Assembly: GCF_024494355.1 (NCBI RefSeq)
Contig: NZ_JAKNQY010000032.1
Coordinates: forward strand, 1-64,000
DNA: 64,000 nt
Direction of reading: 5' to 3'
Source of the DNA: Pseudomonas sp. Q11
GTDB taxonomy: Bacteria; Pseudomonadota; Gammaproteobacteria; Pseudomonadales; Pseudomonadaceae
The notes beneath the pieces were generated by a model. The model did not search any database. It was not told the origin of the DNA and was given only the letters and a program-made list of their open reading frames with translations. Made by a program: the position numbers and the translations under genes. Each line of letters opens with the position of its first letter. Position 1 is the first letter of the stretch. Positions 15,601 to 24,439 of this stretch are shown here, piece after piece.

Positions 15601-17640
15601 ATGACCGCCCCTCATTACCCGCACCTGCTGGCCCCGCTGGACCTGGGTTTTACCACGTTGCGCAACCGCACCCTGATGGGGTCGATGCACACAGGCCTTG
15701 AAGAAAAACCCGGTGGTTTCGAGCGCATGGCGGCGTATTTTGCCGAGCGTGCGCGTGGCGGCGTGGGGCTGATGGTCACCGGCGGAATCGGGCCGAACGA
15801 CGAGGGCGGCGTGTACTCCGGCGCGGCCAAGCTGACTACCGAGGAAGAAGCCCTCAAACACCAGATTGTTACCCGTGCCGTACATGAGGCCGGCGGCAAG
15901 ATCTGCATGCAGATTCTCCACGCCGGACGCTACGCCTACAGCCCCAAGCAGGTGGCGCCGAGCGCGATCCAGGCGCCGATCAACCCGTTCAAGCCCAAGG
16001 AGCTGGACGAGGAGGGTATCGAGAAACAGATCAGCGATTTTGTTACTTGCTCGGTCCTGGCGCAAAAAGCCGAGTACGACGGTGTCGAGATCATGGGCTC
16101 GGAAGGTTATTTCATTAACCAGTTCCTGGCGGCCCATACCAACCACCGCACCGATCGCTGGGGCGGCAGCTACGAGAATCGCATGCGCCTGCCGGTGGAA
16201 ATCGTGCGTCGGGTGCGTGAGGCGGTCGGCCCCAACTTCATCATTATCTTTCGCCTGTCGATGCTCGACCTGGTGGAAGGCGGCAGCAGCTGGGACGAAA
16301 TCGTTCAATTGGCCAAAGCCATCGAGCAGGCCGGGGCGACGATCATAAATACCGGTATCGGCTGGCACGAGGCGCGGATTCCTACCATCGCCACCAAGGT
16401 TCCGCGGGCGGCGTTCAGCAAGGTCACCGCCAAACTGCGCGGTTCGGTGAGTATTCCTCTGATCACCACCAACCGCATCAACACCCCGGAAGTGGCCGAG
16501 CAGATCCTGGCCGAAGGTGATGCCGACATGGTGTCCATGGCGCGGCCGTTCCTGGCCGATCCGGAGTTCGTCAACAAGGCCGCCGCCGGGCGCGCGGATG
16601 AAATCAACACCTGCATCGGCTGCAACCAGGCCTGCCTCGACCATACCTTCGGCGGCAAACTCACCAGTTGCCTGGTGAATCCACGGGCGTGCCATGAAAC
16701 CGAACTCAATTACTTGCCGGTCACCCAGGTGAAAAAGATCGCTGTGGTCGGTGCCGGCCCGGCCGGATTGTCCGCAGCCAGCGTGGCGGCCGAACGGGGG
16801 CATCAGGTGACGCTGTTCGATTCGGCCGGCGAGATTGGCGGCCAGTTCAACATCGCCAAGCGGGTGCCAGGCAAGGAAGAATTCTTCGAAACCCTGCGCT
16901 ATTTCAAGCGCAAACTGCAGACCAGCAACGTCGAGCTGTGCCTCAACACACGGGTGGATGTGGCGCAATTGGTGGCCGGTGGTTTCGACGAGATCATCCT
17001 GGCCACCGGTATTGCCCCGCGAGTGCCGGCGATCCCGGGTGTGGAGCATGCCAAGGTGCTGAGCTACCTGGACGTGATCCTGGAGCGCAAGCCGGTGGGC
17101 CGCAGTGTCGCGGTGATCGGCGCCGGTGGTATCGGCTTCGACGTGTCGGAGTTCCTGGTCCATCAGGGGGTTGCCACCAGCCAGGACCGTGAAGCGTTCT
17201 GGAAAGAATGGGGGATCGATACCCGGCTCCAGGCTCGCGGCGGGGTAGCCGGGATCAAGGCCGAGCCCCATGCCCCGGCGCGCCAGGTGTTCCTGCTGCA
17301 GCGCAAGAAGTCCAAGGTGGGCGACGGCCTGGGCAAGACCACCGGCTGGATTCACCGCACGGGACTGAAGAACAAGCAGGTGCAAATGCTCAACAGCGTC
17401 GAGTACCTGAAAATCGACGACGATGGCTTGCACATTCGTATCGGTGAGGCCGGCGAGCCGCAACTGCTGGCCGTGGACAACATTGTGATCTGCGCCGGCC
17501 AGGATCCGTTGCGCGAGTTGCAGCAAGGCCTGGAAGCGGCGGGGCAAACTGTCCACCTCATCGGCGGTGCCGACGTGGCGGCGGAGCTGGATGCCAAGCG
17601 GGCAATCAATCAGGGGTCGCGATTGGCGGCGCAGTTGTAA
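15601..17640 (+). CDS. fadH: NADPH-dependent 2,4-dienoyl-CoA reductase
   Basis: FadH reduces 2,4-dienoyl-CoA during beta-oxidation of polyunsaturated fatty acids. The 679 residues include an N-terminal OYE-like FMN TIM barrel (to about 370), a Cys cluster for a [4Fe-4S] centre (CIGCNQACLDHTF then SCLVNPRACHE), and FAD/NADPH domains (IAVVGAGPAGLSAAS; SVAVIGAGGIGFD). I chose ATG 15601 (MTAPHYPHLLAPLDLG), with TGGAG just upstream, over the GTG at 15589. It is a single gene, followed by a REPIN. Confidence 0.95.
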   Translation: MTAPHYPHLLAPLDLGFTTLRNRTLMGSMHTGLEEKPGGFERMAAYFAERARGGVGLMVTGGIGPNDEGGVYSGAAKLTTEEEALKHQIVTRAVHEAGGKICMQILHAGRYAYSPKQVAPSAIQAPINPFKPKELDEEGIEKQISDFVTCSVLAQKAEYDGVEIMGSEGYFINQFLAAHTNHRTDRWGGSYENRMRLPVEIVRRVREAVGPNFIIIFRLSMLDLVEGGSSWDEIVQLAKAIEQAGATIINTGIGWHEARIPTIATKVPRAAFSKVTAKLRGSVSIPLITTNRINTPEVAEQILAEGDADMVSMARPFLADPEFVNKAAAGRADEINTCIGCNQACLDHTFGGKLTSCLVNPRACHETELNYLPVTQVKKIAVVGAGPAGLSAASVAAERGHQVTLFDSAGEIGGQFNIAKRVPGKEEFFETLRYFKRKLQTSNVELCLNTRVDVAQLVAGGFDEIILATGIAPRVPAIPGVEHAKVLSYLDVILERKPVGRSVAVIGAGGIGFDVSEFLVHQGVATSQDREAFWKEWGIDTRLQARGGVAGIKAEPHAPARQVFLLQRKKSKVGDGLGKTTGWIHRTGLKNKQVQMLNSVEYLKIDDDGLHIRIGEAGEPQLLAVDNIVICAGQDPLRELQQGLEAAGQTVHLIGGADVAAELDAKRAINQGSRLAAQL

Positions 17641-17667
17641 GAAACCGAATCTGCGCGCCTGGATCCA

Positions 17668-17758
17668 CTGTGGAAGCGAGCCTGCTCGCGATAGCGATGA
17701 GTCAGTTGCATGAGTGTTTACTGACCCACCGCTATCGCGAGCAGGCTCGCTCCCACAA
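17668..17758. repeat. REPIN-like element
   Basis: Two inverted REP copies (GCGAGCCTGCTCGCGATAGC and complement) with a spacer that also contains an inverted AGTCAG/CTGAC pair. It lies between fadH and the desulfhydrase-like gene. Confidence 0.88.
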
Positions 17759-17840
17759 GGGGTTGCAATGAACACAGACACTGAGGTCATCCGCGACCGA
17801 GCTGTTAAGCTTGCGGCTCGTCTCGATTCGGCCTGCTGCA

Positions 17841-18749
17841 ATGTTGCTTTCCTGCCTCGACTGGCACCCCCAGCCCCGCCTGGAACCCCTTCACCTGGAC
17901 TGGCTCACCCGTGCCGGAGTTGAAGTGGCGGTGTTGCGTCTGGACCAGATTGACCCCCTGATCAGCGGCAACAAGTGGTTCAAGCTGGTTCACCATGTGC
18001 GCGCTGCTCATGAGGCCGGTGCCAAGGGGGTCATGAGCCTGGGCGGTGCCTACTCCAACCATCTGCATGCGCTGGCCGCTGCGGGCAAGCGCTTCGGGTT
18101 TCCAACGGTCGGGCTGCTGCGCGGCCATCCCCAGGAAACGCCGACGGTCCTCGACTTGAAAGCGTTCGACATGAATCTGCACTGGTTGGGTTATGGCGGA
18201 TACCGAGGGCGGCACGCCGCGGATTTCTGGCTGCCCTGGCAGGCGCAATATCCGCATTTGCACCCGGTGCCCGAGGGCGGTTCAGGATTGCCCGGTGCCC
18301 AAGGCTGCATGGCTTGGGTGACCAGTGCCGGTGAGCAATTGGCGGCGTTGGGGTGGGCGGATTATCACGGTTGGTGGCTGGCCTGTGGTACCGGAACCTC
18401 ACTGGCAGGCCTGGTGCTGGCCGAAGCGGGGCAGCGTGCGGTCTACGGTGTATTGGCCGTACCTCAGGACCACGGCGTGGCGCAGCAGGTCGAGAGCATT
18501 GTGGGGCAAGCCGGCCTTGGCAATGCGCGTTATGAGTTGTTCGACGGCAGCCGTGGCGGCTTCGCCCGGGTCGACGCGGAGCTCGTTGCCTTCATCCAGG
18601 CCACCGCCGCCATCGAACTGGAGCCGTTGTACACCGGCAAGGCGTTGATGTTGCTCAAGGCTCGGGTCGAAGCCGGACAGTTTGCCCGCGGCACCCGCTT
18701 GATTTTCGTGCACACCGGCGGCTTGCAAGGCCGCCGAGGATTTGAATAA
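17841..18749 (+). CDS. PLP-dependent D-cysteine desulfhydrase / ACC deaminase-like protein
   Basis: This 302-residue protein belongs to the fold-type II PLP enzymes grouped as ACC deaminase / D-cysteine desulfhydrase. The PLP Lys is in SGNKWFKL, followed by the phosphate-contact region (SLGGAYSNHLHALAAAGK) and GTGTSLAGLVLA. The substrate cannot be assigned. Most pseudomonad members that lack the ACC-specific residues act on D-Cys-like substrates. I prefer ATG 17841 over a TTG at 17811, although no strong ribosome site is visible before either. It converges on the cytochrome b561 gene with 6 bases between the ends. Confidence 0.8.
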   Translation: MLLSCLDWHPQPRLEPLHLDWLTRAGVEVAVLRLDQIDPLISGNKWFKLVHHVRAAHEAGAKGVMSLGGAYSNHLHALAAAGKRFGFPTVGLLRGHPQETPTVLDLKAFDMNLHWLGYGGYRGRHAADFWLPWQAQYPHLHPVPEGGSGLPGAQGCMAWVTSAGEQLAALGWADYHGWWLACGTGTSLAGLVLAEAGQRAVYGVLAVPQDHGVAQQVESIVGQAGLGNARYELFDGSRGGFARVDAELVAFIQATAAIELEPLYTGKALMLLKARVEAGQFARGTRLIFVHTGGLQGRRGFE

Positions 18750-18755
18750 CCGGCG

Positions 18756-19304
18756 TCAGCCGCGTTTGGGCATCATCCGCAGCAGGGTGTTATCGCGCAC
18801 GATGTAGTGGTGGTACAGCCCTGCCAGGGCATGCAGGCCAATCAGCCAGTAGCCGATAGTGCCCCCCAATTCATGCCAGCCCTTCAGTTGTTTGGCAAAG
18901 TCTTTGTCCTGATCGATCAGCAGTGGCAAGTCGAAACCATAGAACATCACCTGATGCCCTCCGGCACTGGTGGTCAGCCAACCCAGCACTGGCATGGCGA
19001 TCATGAATAGGTACAACGCCCAGTGCATCAGGTGTGCAAGGAAGGTCTGCCAGGCAGGCGAGGCGGGAAAAATGGCCGGAGCCTTCCCCCTGCTGCGGGC
19101 GAACAGGCGTAGCCAGACCAGCACGAACACCGTCAGGCCGAGCATGAAGTGCGCTTCCTTGATCAGGGTTCGGCCGTCACTGTCCTTGGGGAATATCCCT
19201 CGCAGTTCGATGCAGGCATAAACCACGGCCAGCAGAATCAGCATCAGCCAGTGCAAGGCGACCGTGACGGTGCTATAGCGGTTTTCCGAGCTTTTCCAGG
19301 GCAT
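18756..19304 (-). CDS. Cytochrome b561
   Basis: This is a four-helix inner-membrane di-heme b cytochrome of the CybB family, 182 residues. The heme His residues are recognisable in VALHWLML, EAHFMLGL and LIGLHALAGLYHHYIV. It may oxidise ubiquinol or scavenge superoxide. I chose ATG 19304, preceded by GGAG at about 8 bases, rather than the longer frame to 19412. It stands about 175 bases beyond the VgrG gene on the same strand, but nothing links the two. Confidence 0.88.
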   Translation of the reverse strand: MPWKSSENRYSTVTVALHWLMLILLAVVYACIELRGIFPKDSDGRTLIKEAHFMLGLTVFVLVWLRLFARSRGKAPAIFPASPAWQTFLAHLMHWALYLFMIAMPVLGWLTTSAGGHQVMFYGFDLPLLIDQDKDFAKQLKGWHELGGTIGYWLIGLHALAGLYHHYIVRDNTLLRMMPKRG

Positions 19305-19479
19305 GCAGGTATCTCCAGTCATCAGGTAAAGCACCGTCTTGAGCGGCGTTGTGCTTTTTACTGTAAGCCCCTTTCGCTGGGTTTGCTTGAGCCAGATCAC
19401 ATTTGCCAGCATGAAATCCCGGTCAAAGCATTCACATGACGGCGGCTGTTGCGCAGCCGTGCGGGACCAAGCAGAGATG

Positions 19480-20886
19480 TCAGGGCGTCAGGTCTGGCGG
19501 GTTCAGGAGCCAATCCAATAGAGGTCTCGCATCATTGTGGTCCTGCACCGGTTTCGGCGGCGTAGGAGATTGTCCTCCGCCGGTATCGACTCCCCCCAGG
19601 CACAGCACCGGCCGATCGGGGTCGCCGTCGAGAAAACTCACCAGCACTTCGCTGCCGGCCATCAAGGCTGGGCCGTCGTTCAGCGTCAGTCGCGACACCG
19701 GCAGCGTGATGCCTTCGTTATCCGGCGTCCACAGGCTGACGGTGACATGGCCGCGCTCATCGCGGCTGGCCGGCTGACCGGCTGGGCCGAGCACATGAGC
19801 CAGGTGGTAGCCGGGGATGCATGGCTTGGGGTGCTTGAGGGCCGGCCTGAAGACGGTGGACCATGGAATGGCCGAGAACCGGTTACGGTAGTCCCGAGTT
19901 GCCGGTGTGCGCGGCAGGTTCGTTTCAAGGATGGAAAACTGCCGCCCGCGGTGCTGGATTTCGGTGATCAGCCATTGGTCGTTGAAGTTGGAGACCGGAT
20001 GTTCACAGATCTGCACGATATGGCCACTGCGCAGGACCGGGTGGGTGCTGTGGCCTTGGATTTCCCGCTGTCGACAGCGCAGCCGCTCAAGTTTCCGGCG
20101 GCCGGCCTGATAACGATGAGCCAGCGCCGGATTGCCCCGTATCGCCTCATGGTTTTCACCTTCGAAGGCGTGGTTCGCGGCGCTGTCACCGGCCTGGGTT
20201 ATCTCGCGATCACTGCACCCGAGCGGCAGGCCGGGCGCCAGTGAGTGGTGACGCTGGAACAACTGCTTGATGGCCGGCTGCTGGCCGGCATCGGGGCGCA
20301 GGGGCAGTTCGACCGGACGCGCGCAGAAGCTTTTCGGGTCTTCGGCGAACACCAGGACATGATCATGAGGTGTGTGTTCGAAGTGGTAATGAATGCCTTC
20401 TTCTTCGCACAACCGGTGTAGCAACTCCAGGTCGCTCTCATCGTACTGGATACAGAACGGGCGGCTGGGGTACTGCCCATGGGGCAGATCGAAGCGGTAA
20501 CTATGGGCAGGTAACGCGTGGTCTTCCAACAGGCGATGCAGTATCTGTACGACGCTGAGCCGATAGAAAACCCGCCGCCGCGGGCCCTGTTCCAGGCGCT
20601 GGAGGTAAGGAACCAGCGTCAAGCGATAGCCGATGCGATGCGATGCCTGAGAAGTCAGGCCGACGCTTTGCACAATGGCATGCACGCCGGATTCGCCATC
20701 CAGTCGCAGGAAGGCTGGCTGGCCCAACAGAGTGTCGGGATTGATCGGCGGCGCCAGGCCAATCAATTCAAGGTCGAAGCGATACGGCTGGTTAAGGGCT
20801 TCGCGACCGTTGAACCTCAGTACTTGCAGGCGCAAGTTGCTTTGCGTGAGTGTCAGGCTGAAGGGACTTTCCGTGTCGTTGCGCAT
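19480..20886 (-). CDS. Short orphan VgrG-like protein
   Basis: The 468 residues match the VgrG/phage GPD family. There is an N-terminal gp27-like barrel region (FSLTLTQSNLRLQVLRFNGRE, residues CIQYDESDLELLHRLCEEEG with the HYHFEH motif) and an OB-fold gp5-like domain near the end (RGHVTVSLWTPDN, then GSEVLVSFLDGDPDRPV). The chain ends soon after the OB-fold, so the beta-helical needle of full VgrGs (usually over 600 residues) is missing. No other type VI gene, PAAR or effector is in the window. I chose ATG 20886. A GTG at 20934 is an alternative. Confidence 0.8.
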   Translation of the reverse strand: MRNDTESPFSLTLTQSNLRLQVLRFNGREALNQPYRFDLELIGLAPPINPDTLLGQPAFLRLDGESGVHAIVQSVGLTSQASHRIGYRLTLVPYLQRLEQGPRRRVFYRLSVVQILHRLLEDHALPAHSYRFDLPHGQYPSRPFCIQYDESDLELLHRLCEEEGIHYHFEHTPHDHVLVFAEDPKSFCARPVELPLRPDAGQQPAIKQLFQRHHSLAPGLPLGCSDREITQAGDSAANHAFEGENHEAIRGNPALAHRYQAGRRKLERLRCRQREIQGHSTHPVLRSGHIVQICEHPVSNFNDQWLITEIQHRGRQFSILETNLPRTPATRDYRNRFSAIPWSTVFRPALKHPKPCIPGYHLAHVLGPAGQPASRDERGHVTVSLWTPDNEGITLPVSRLTLNDGPALMAGSEVLVSFLDGDPDRPVLCLGGVDTGGGQSPTPPKPVQDHNDARPLLDWLLNPPDLTP

Positions 20887-21105
20887 CGCCGTTCTTACTT
20901 GCTGGGGGAGAAGGTCATGAGAGTACGGAACCACGGGATGAAAGGGGGCGGCGAATCGTTTTTTCAGAAACTCCCTACAACACGCTGGGGAAATGTTGAT
21001 TCATCAGGGACGATTTTTTGGTCGATCAGCCGGTTTAGGCCGTATAAACTTGCGCCACAGCGCCGGCCAGCAGATGTCTCGGCGCGACAGACAAGAGAGT
21101 GAGTA

Positions 21106-21810
21106 ATGGGCGCACAGTGGAAGGTTAAACACAAAGAAGCGGCTGCCAATGCCAAGGGCAAGATATTCGGCAAACTGGTAAAGGAAATCACCATTGCCGC
21201 GCGCAACGGCGCTGACACCGCCACCAATGCACACCTGCGGCTGGTGGTCGAACAGGCGAAGAAGGCCTCGATGCCCCGCGAAACCCTGGAGCGCGCAATC
21301 AAGAAAGGTTCCGGCCAACTCGGCGAAACCGTGCAATACCACCGTGTAACCTACGAAGGGTTCGCACCGCATCAGGTGCCGCTGATCGTCGAATGCGTGA
21401 CCGATAACATCAACCGCACCGTTGCCGAGATTCGCGTCGCGTTCCGCAAGGGCCAGTTGGGCGCCTCGGGTTCGGTCGCGTGGGACTTCAACCATGTCGG
21501 CATGATCGAGGCCTCCCCGGACAGCCCGGACGCCGATCCGGAAATGGCCGCTATCGAGGCCGGTGCCCAGGATTTCGAGCCGGGCGAAGACGGCGCGACG
21601 CTGTTTCTCACAGATCCCTCCGACCTTGATGCGGTGCAGAAGGCGCTGCCGGAGCAAGGTTTCACCGTGCTGTCCGCCAAGCTCGGCTACCAGCCGAAAA
21701 ACCCGGTCAGTGGCCTGACGGACGAGCAGATGGCCGAAGTCGAGGCGTTCCTTGAGGGCCTGGACAATCACGACGACGTGCAGGACATGTTTGTCGGGTT
21801 GGCCGGTTAA
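21106..21810 (+). CDS. YebC/PmpR-family protein (second paralogue type)
   Basis: The 234-residue protein belongs to the YebC family, whose members act as transcription regulators (PmpR) or help translation at proline-rich stalls. The N-terminus MGAQWKVKHKEAAANAKGKI differs from the canonical MAGHSKWANIKHRK, so this is the YeeN-like paralogue rather than the copy next to ruvC. The core AARNGADTATNAHLRLVVEQ and GASGSVAWDFNHVGMI are conserved. It is divergent from the VgrG gene. Confidence 0.85.
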   Translation: MGAQWKVKHKEAAANAKGKIFGKLVKEITIAARNGADTATNAHLRLVVEQAKKASMPRETLERAIKKGSGQLGETVQYHRVTYEGFAPHQVPLIVECVTDNINRTVAEIRVAFRKGQLGASGSVAWDFNHVGMIEASPDSPDADPEMAAIEAGAQDFEPGEDGATLFLTDPSDLDAVQKALPEQGFTVLSAKLGYQPKNPVSGLTDEQMAEVEAFLEGLDNHDDVQDMFVGLAG

Positions 21811-21826
21811 GCGAAGACCTGCAACC

Positions 21827-21895
21827 CCCTGTGGCGAGGGAGCTTGCTCCCTCGCGGCGGCGTAGGAGCTGTCGAGCGAAGCGAGGCTGCGATCT
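21827..21895. repeat. Two adjacent REP-like hairpins of different sequence class
   Basis: GGCGAGGGAGCTTGCTCCCTCGC is followed directly by GTAGGAGCTGTCGAGCGAAGC...GGCTGCGATC. Both are common pseudomonad repeat types. They separate the convergent yebC-like and LRR-kinase genes. Confidence 0.7.
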
Positions 21896-21903
21896 TTCCA
21901 CGG

Positions 21904-23223
21904 TCAGTGTTTCAACTCGCCCAGCAAGGTTTCAATCTCCTCAAACCCCGGCCGCGCCAGCACTTCTGGCTGACAGCAGCGCGCCTGCAAATCCTGCAGC
22001 TGTGCCATATCCTCGGCATCGAGTTCCCGATCGATGCGCGCCAGCAGTTCCCCCAGCAGAATCCCGAACGCCCGTACTTCGATGCGTTGTAACGCACGGG
22101 TTTGCACGGTCTCGGTGGCGGCGTGGAAAGACGCTGCGCCAAAGTCGCCCAACAGGCAATCGCCTTGCTCATTGCACAGAATATTGTGCCCGTACAAATC
22201 ACCGTGGGTGATGCCCTGGCGGTGCAGGTGTGCCGCCACCGAGGCGATGCCCTGGGCGATGCGCAAGGCAACGGGAGCGCTTAAACGCAGTGCATCGGCA
22301 TACACGTCGCGGGTGCAGGACTCCAGGCTCGGCAGCCCCGCCAGGTTGCGGTAGCTGGGCGCGATCAACGCCATTACCAATCCGGCCTGTTGCTCGGGGT
22401 GCCCGGTGATCTGGCCCAGCACGTCAATCAGGTTCGGGTGCCGACCTGCGGTGATGCAGGCATGCATTTCATGCAACGGAGAGCCGTCGCTGGTCATCTG
22501 GCCTTTGTACAGCTTGAGCGCAACGTTTCGCGCGACCTGGCCCGGTGGTTGCCATCGCGCCTGATGAATCACCCCCGAAGCGCCTTCGCCTAACTGTTGG
22601 TGCACGTTCAGTTGCGACCAGTCGATGGACGTCGTCCCGGCCAGGACGTCGGCATTGGCCTGGGTTTCCAACGGATTGCCGGCATAGGCCAGCCAGCTCA
22701 GGCTTGGCAACTCCAGCAACCATTGCGGCAGCTCGGTCAGTTGGTTGGCGGCGATGCGCAGCAGTTCAAGACGATGGCACTGGCCCAGGCTCGTGGGTAA
22801 CTGCTGCAATCGGTTGCCGGCCAGCATCAGTTTTTGCAAGTACGGGCGTTGGCCCAGCTCTTGTGGTAACTGACTGACGCAGTTGTCCGTCAGGATTAGC
22901 CAGCGCAGCAGCGGGGGCAGGGCAGCGCCCGTCACACGTTCGATGCGGTTGGCCTTGAAGCCGACCATGGTCAATGCCGCGCAACGGCCCAGGCATTCGG
23001 GCAATTCAATGAAGCGGTTGTCCGAGCAGAACAACACTCGCAGGTGGGTCAGCTGATGCAGATCATCGGGCAGCGCAGCCAACTGGTTGCCGCTGAGATT
23101 GAGGACTTCGAGCGAGTCGGCCAGGTCGAAAATCTCCCGGGGGAACTGCGTCAGGCCGCAGGACAGATCCAGCCGTTTGATGCCTGACAGATGGCCGGCG
23201 CGCAGTTGGGCGAGGGTGTGCAT
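21904..23223 (-). CDS. Leucine-rich-repeat Ser/Thr protein kinase
   Basis: The protein (439 residues from ATG 23223) joins a leucine-rich-repeat half (about residues 20-190, repeated LxxLxLxxNxLxxLP units such as LEVLNLSGNQLAALP) to a eukaryotic-type kinase half. Kinase motifs are present: Gly loop LGEGASGVI, Lys in VALKLYKG, catalytic loop HGDLYGHNIL (HGD instead of HRD), and Mg loop DFG in GDFGAASF. There is no signal peptide or membrane segment, so it should be cytoplasmic. A longer TTG start at 23244 is possible. The targets are unknown. Proteins of this design resemble plant LRR kinases and occur sporadically in Pseudomonas. Confidence 0.85.
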   Translation of the reverse strand: MHTLAQLRAGHLSGIKRLDLSCGLTQFPREIFDLADSLEVLNLSGNQLAALPDDLHQLTHLRVLFCSDNRFIELPECLGRCAALTMVGFKANRIERVTGAALPPLLRWLILTDNCVSQLPQELGQRPYLQKLMLAGNRLQQLPTSLGQCHRLELLRIAANQLTELPQWLLELPSLSWLAYAGNPLETQANADVLAGTTSIDWSQLNVHQQLGEGASGVIHQARWQPPGQVARNVALKLYKGQMTSDGSPLHEMHACITAGRHPNLIDVLGQITGHPEQQAGLVMALIAPSYRNLAGLPSLESCTRDVYADALRLSAPVALRIAQGIASVAAHLHRQGITHGDLYGHNILCNEQGDCLLGDFGAASFHAATETVQTRALQRIEVRAFGILLGELLARIDRELDAEDMAQLQDLQARCCQPEVLARPGFEEIETLLGELKH

Positions 23224-23302
23224 GAGAGGTTCGCTGCTGATCAAGGGGCGGGCATAAAGCCCGAAGCCCCACAGTTAACCAATAATCAGCCCAACACAAA
23301 AC

Positions 23303-23353
23303 CCTGTGGCGAGGGATTTATCTGTGGGAGCAAGGCAAGCCTTGCTCCCACAA
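23303..23353. repeat. REP-like hairpin
   Basis: CTGTGGGAGCAAGGCAAGCCTTGCTCCCACA is a near-perfect hairpin preceded by a partial GTGGCGAGGG copy. It sits between the LRR kinase start and the 3' end of the binding-protein gene. Confidence 0.75.
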
Positions 23354-23359
23354 ATGTGT

Positions 23360-24421
23360 CTAACGCTCGACGCTGCGGTTCCATCGCGCGTTCCAGGCCG
23401 GGCGTTGCTCGTTGACCTGGTCCCAATCCACCGCAATCGCCGTTTCCAGGTACTGCTTCATCGCCTCTACCTGGCCGCGGGTTTTGTCGGTGGTCGGTGT
23501 AGTGGGGTTGGACGGGATCTGGTCGCCTTCTTCAAGGGCGATGGCCTGGGCCTCGGGCGTCAGCAGGAAGGCGGCGAGCTTTTGCGCCAGTTCAGGCTGG
23601 GTGTTCTGGGCGATGGCGCATTCAGCGACGTTGAGCACCACCGCGCCTTCCTTGGGTTGCGCATACTCGACCGGCATGCCCTTGAGTTTGAGCGCGGTCA
23701 CTTGGGTAGGCGTCAACGGGAACAGCGCGGCTTCGTCGGTCTGCAGCATTTCGGAGATCTTTGCCGAGCTGGGGATATATTCCAGCACGTTGCGTCCGAC
23801 GGTGTTTGGCCAGGCCTTGAAACCCGGTTCGACGTCGGCTTCGCTGCCGCCCTGGATCCGGTTGAACATCAAAAAGCCGTGCAGGCCGAAGGTCGAGGAG
23901 GCCAGCGACTGGAACACCAGTTTGTCCTTGAAGCGCGGATCGGCCATGTCCATCCAGGAGGTGGGCGCGCTCCAGCCATTGTCCTTGAACAACCGTGTGT
24001 TGTAGGCAAGTCCCGTGACACCGAGGCTGACGGCCACGGCTTGATCCTTGATGCGGCCCTTGACCGGAATCTGGGCCAGGGGCGGACTGTCCTCAAGCTT
24101 GTCGCACAGCCCCATGGCAATGGCGCGGTACATGATGCCGTCATCGAGGAACATCACGTGCATTTGCGGGTTGCCTTTACTGGCCTGGACTTTCGCCAGT
24201 ATGTCGGCGGAGGTGCCGGGCACGATCACCACTTTGACGTTGTTGGCTTTTTCGAAGGCCGGCAAGACCTTGTCGGCGTAAAGCCGCTCCATGGTCCCGC
24301 CGTTCATCCCCAGGTAAAGCGTCGGCTCGGCCAGCGCCTGGGTGACCGGGAGCAGGGCGCCCAGGCAGGAGAAGCCCAACGAGCAGAAACCGAACAGTGC
24401 AGTGCGTTTGACGTTATTCAT
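23360..24421 (-). CDS. ABC transporter periplasmic substrate-binding protein (PotD/PotF type)
   Basis: This 353-residue protein has a Sec signal peptide (ending VTQALA-EPTLYLG) and the layout of extracellular solute-binding family 1/PotD proteins (YADKVLPAFEKANNVKVVIV). It would deliver a cationic or amino-acid-like substrate to the permeases encoded at 27.4-29.0 kb. It is the last gene of the leftward cluster, 18 bases after the FAD oxidoreductase. Binding of a polyamine, opine or imino acid is inference from transporter class and the oxidoreductase neighbours. Confidence 0.85.
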   Translation of the reverse strand: MNNVKRTALFGFCSLGFSCLGALLPVTQALAEPTLYLGMNGGTMERLYADKVLPAFEKANNVKVVIVPGTSADILAKVQASKGNPQMHVMFLDDGIMYRAIAMGLCDKLEDSPPLAQIPVKGRIKDQAVAVSLGVTGLAYNTRLFKDNGWSAPTSWMDMADPRFKDKLVFQSLASSTFGLHGFLMFNRIQGGSEADVEPGFKAWPNTVGRNVLEYIPSSAKISEMLQTDEAALFPLTPTQVTALKLKGMPVEYAQPKEGAVVLNVAECAIAQNTQPELAQKLAAFLLTPEAQAIALEEGDQIPSNPTTPTTDKTRGQVEAMKQYLETAIAVDWDQVNEQRPAWNARWNRSVER

Positions 24422-24439
24422 TGGCGCGACCTTCCTCTA

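Noticed and set aside
15595..17841. 748-codon minus-strand frame opposite fadH
   Set aside because: Shadow of fadH, and it also runs through a REPIN.
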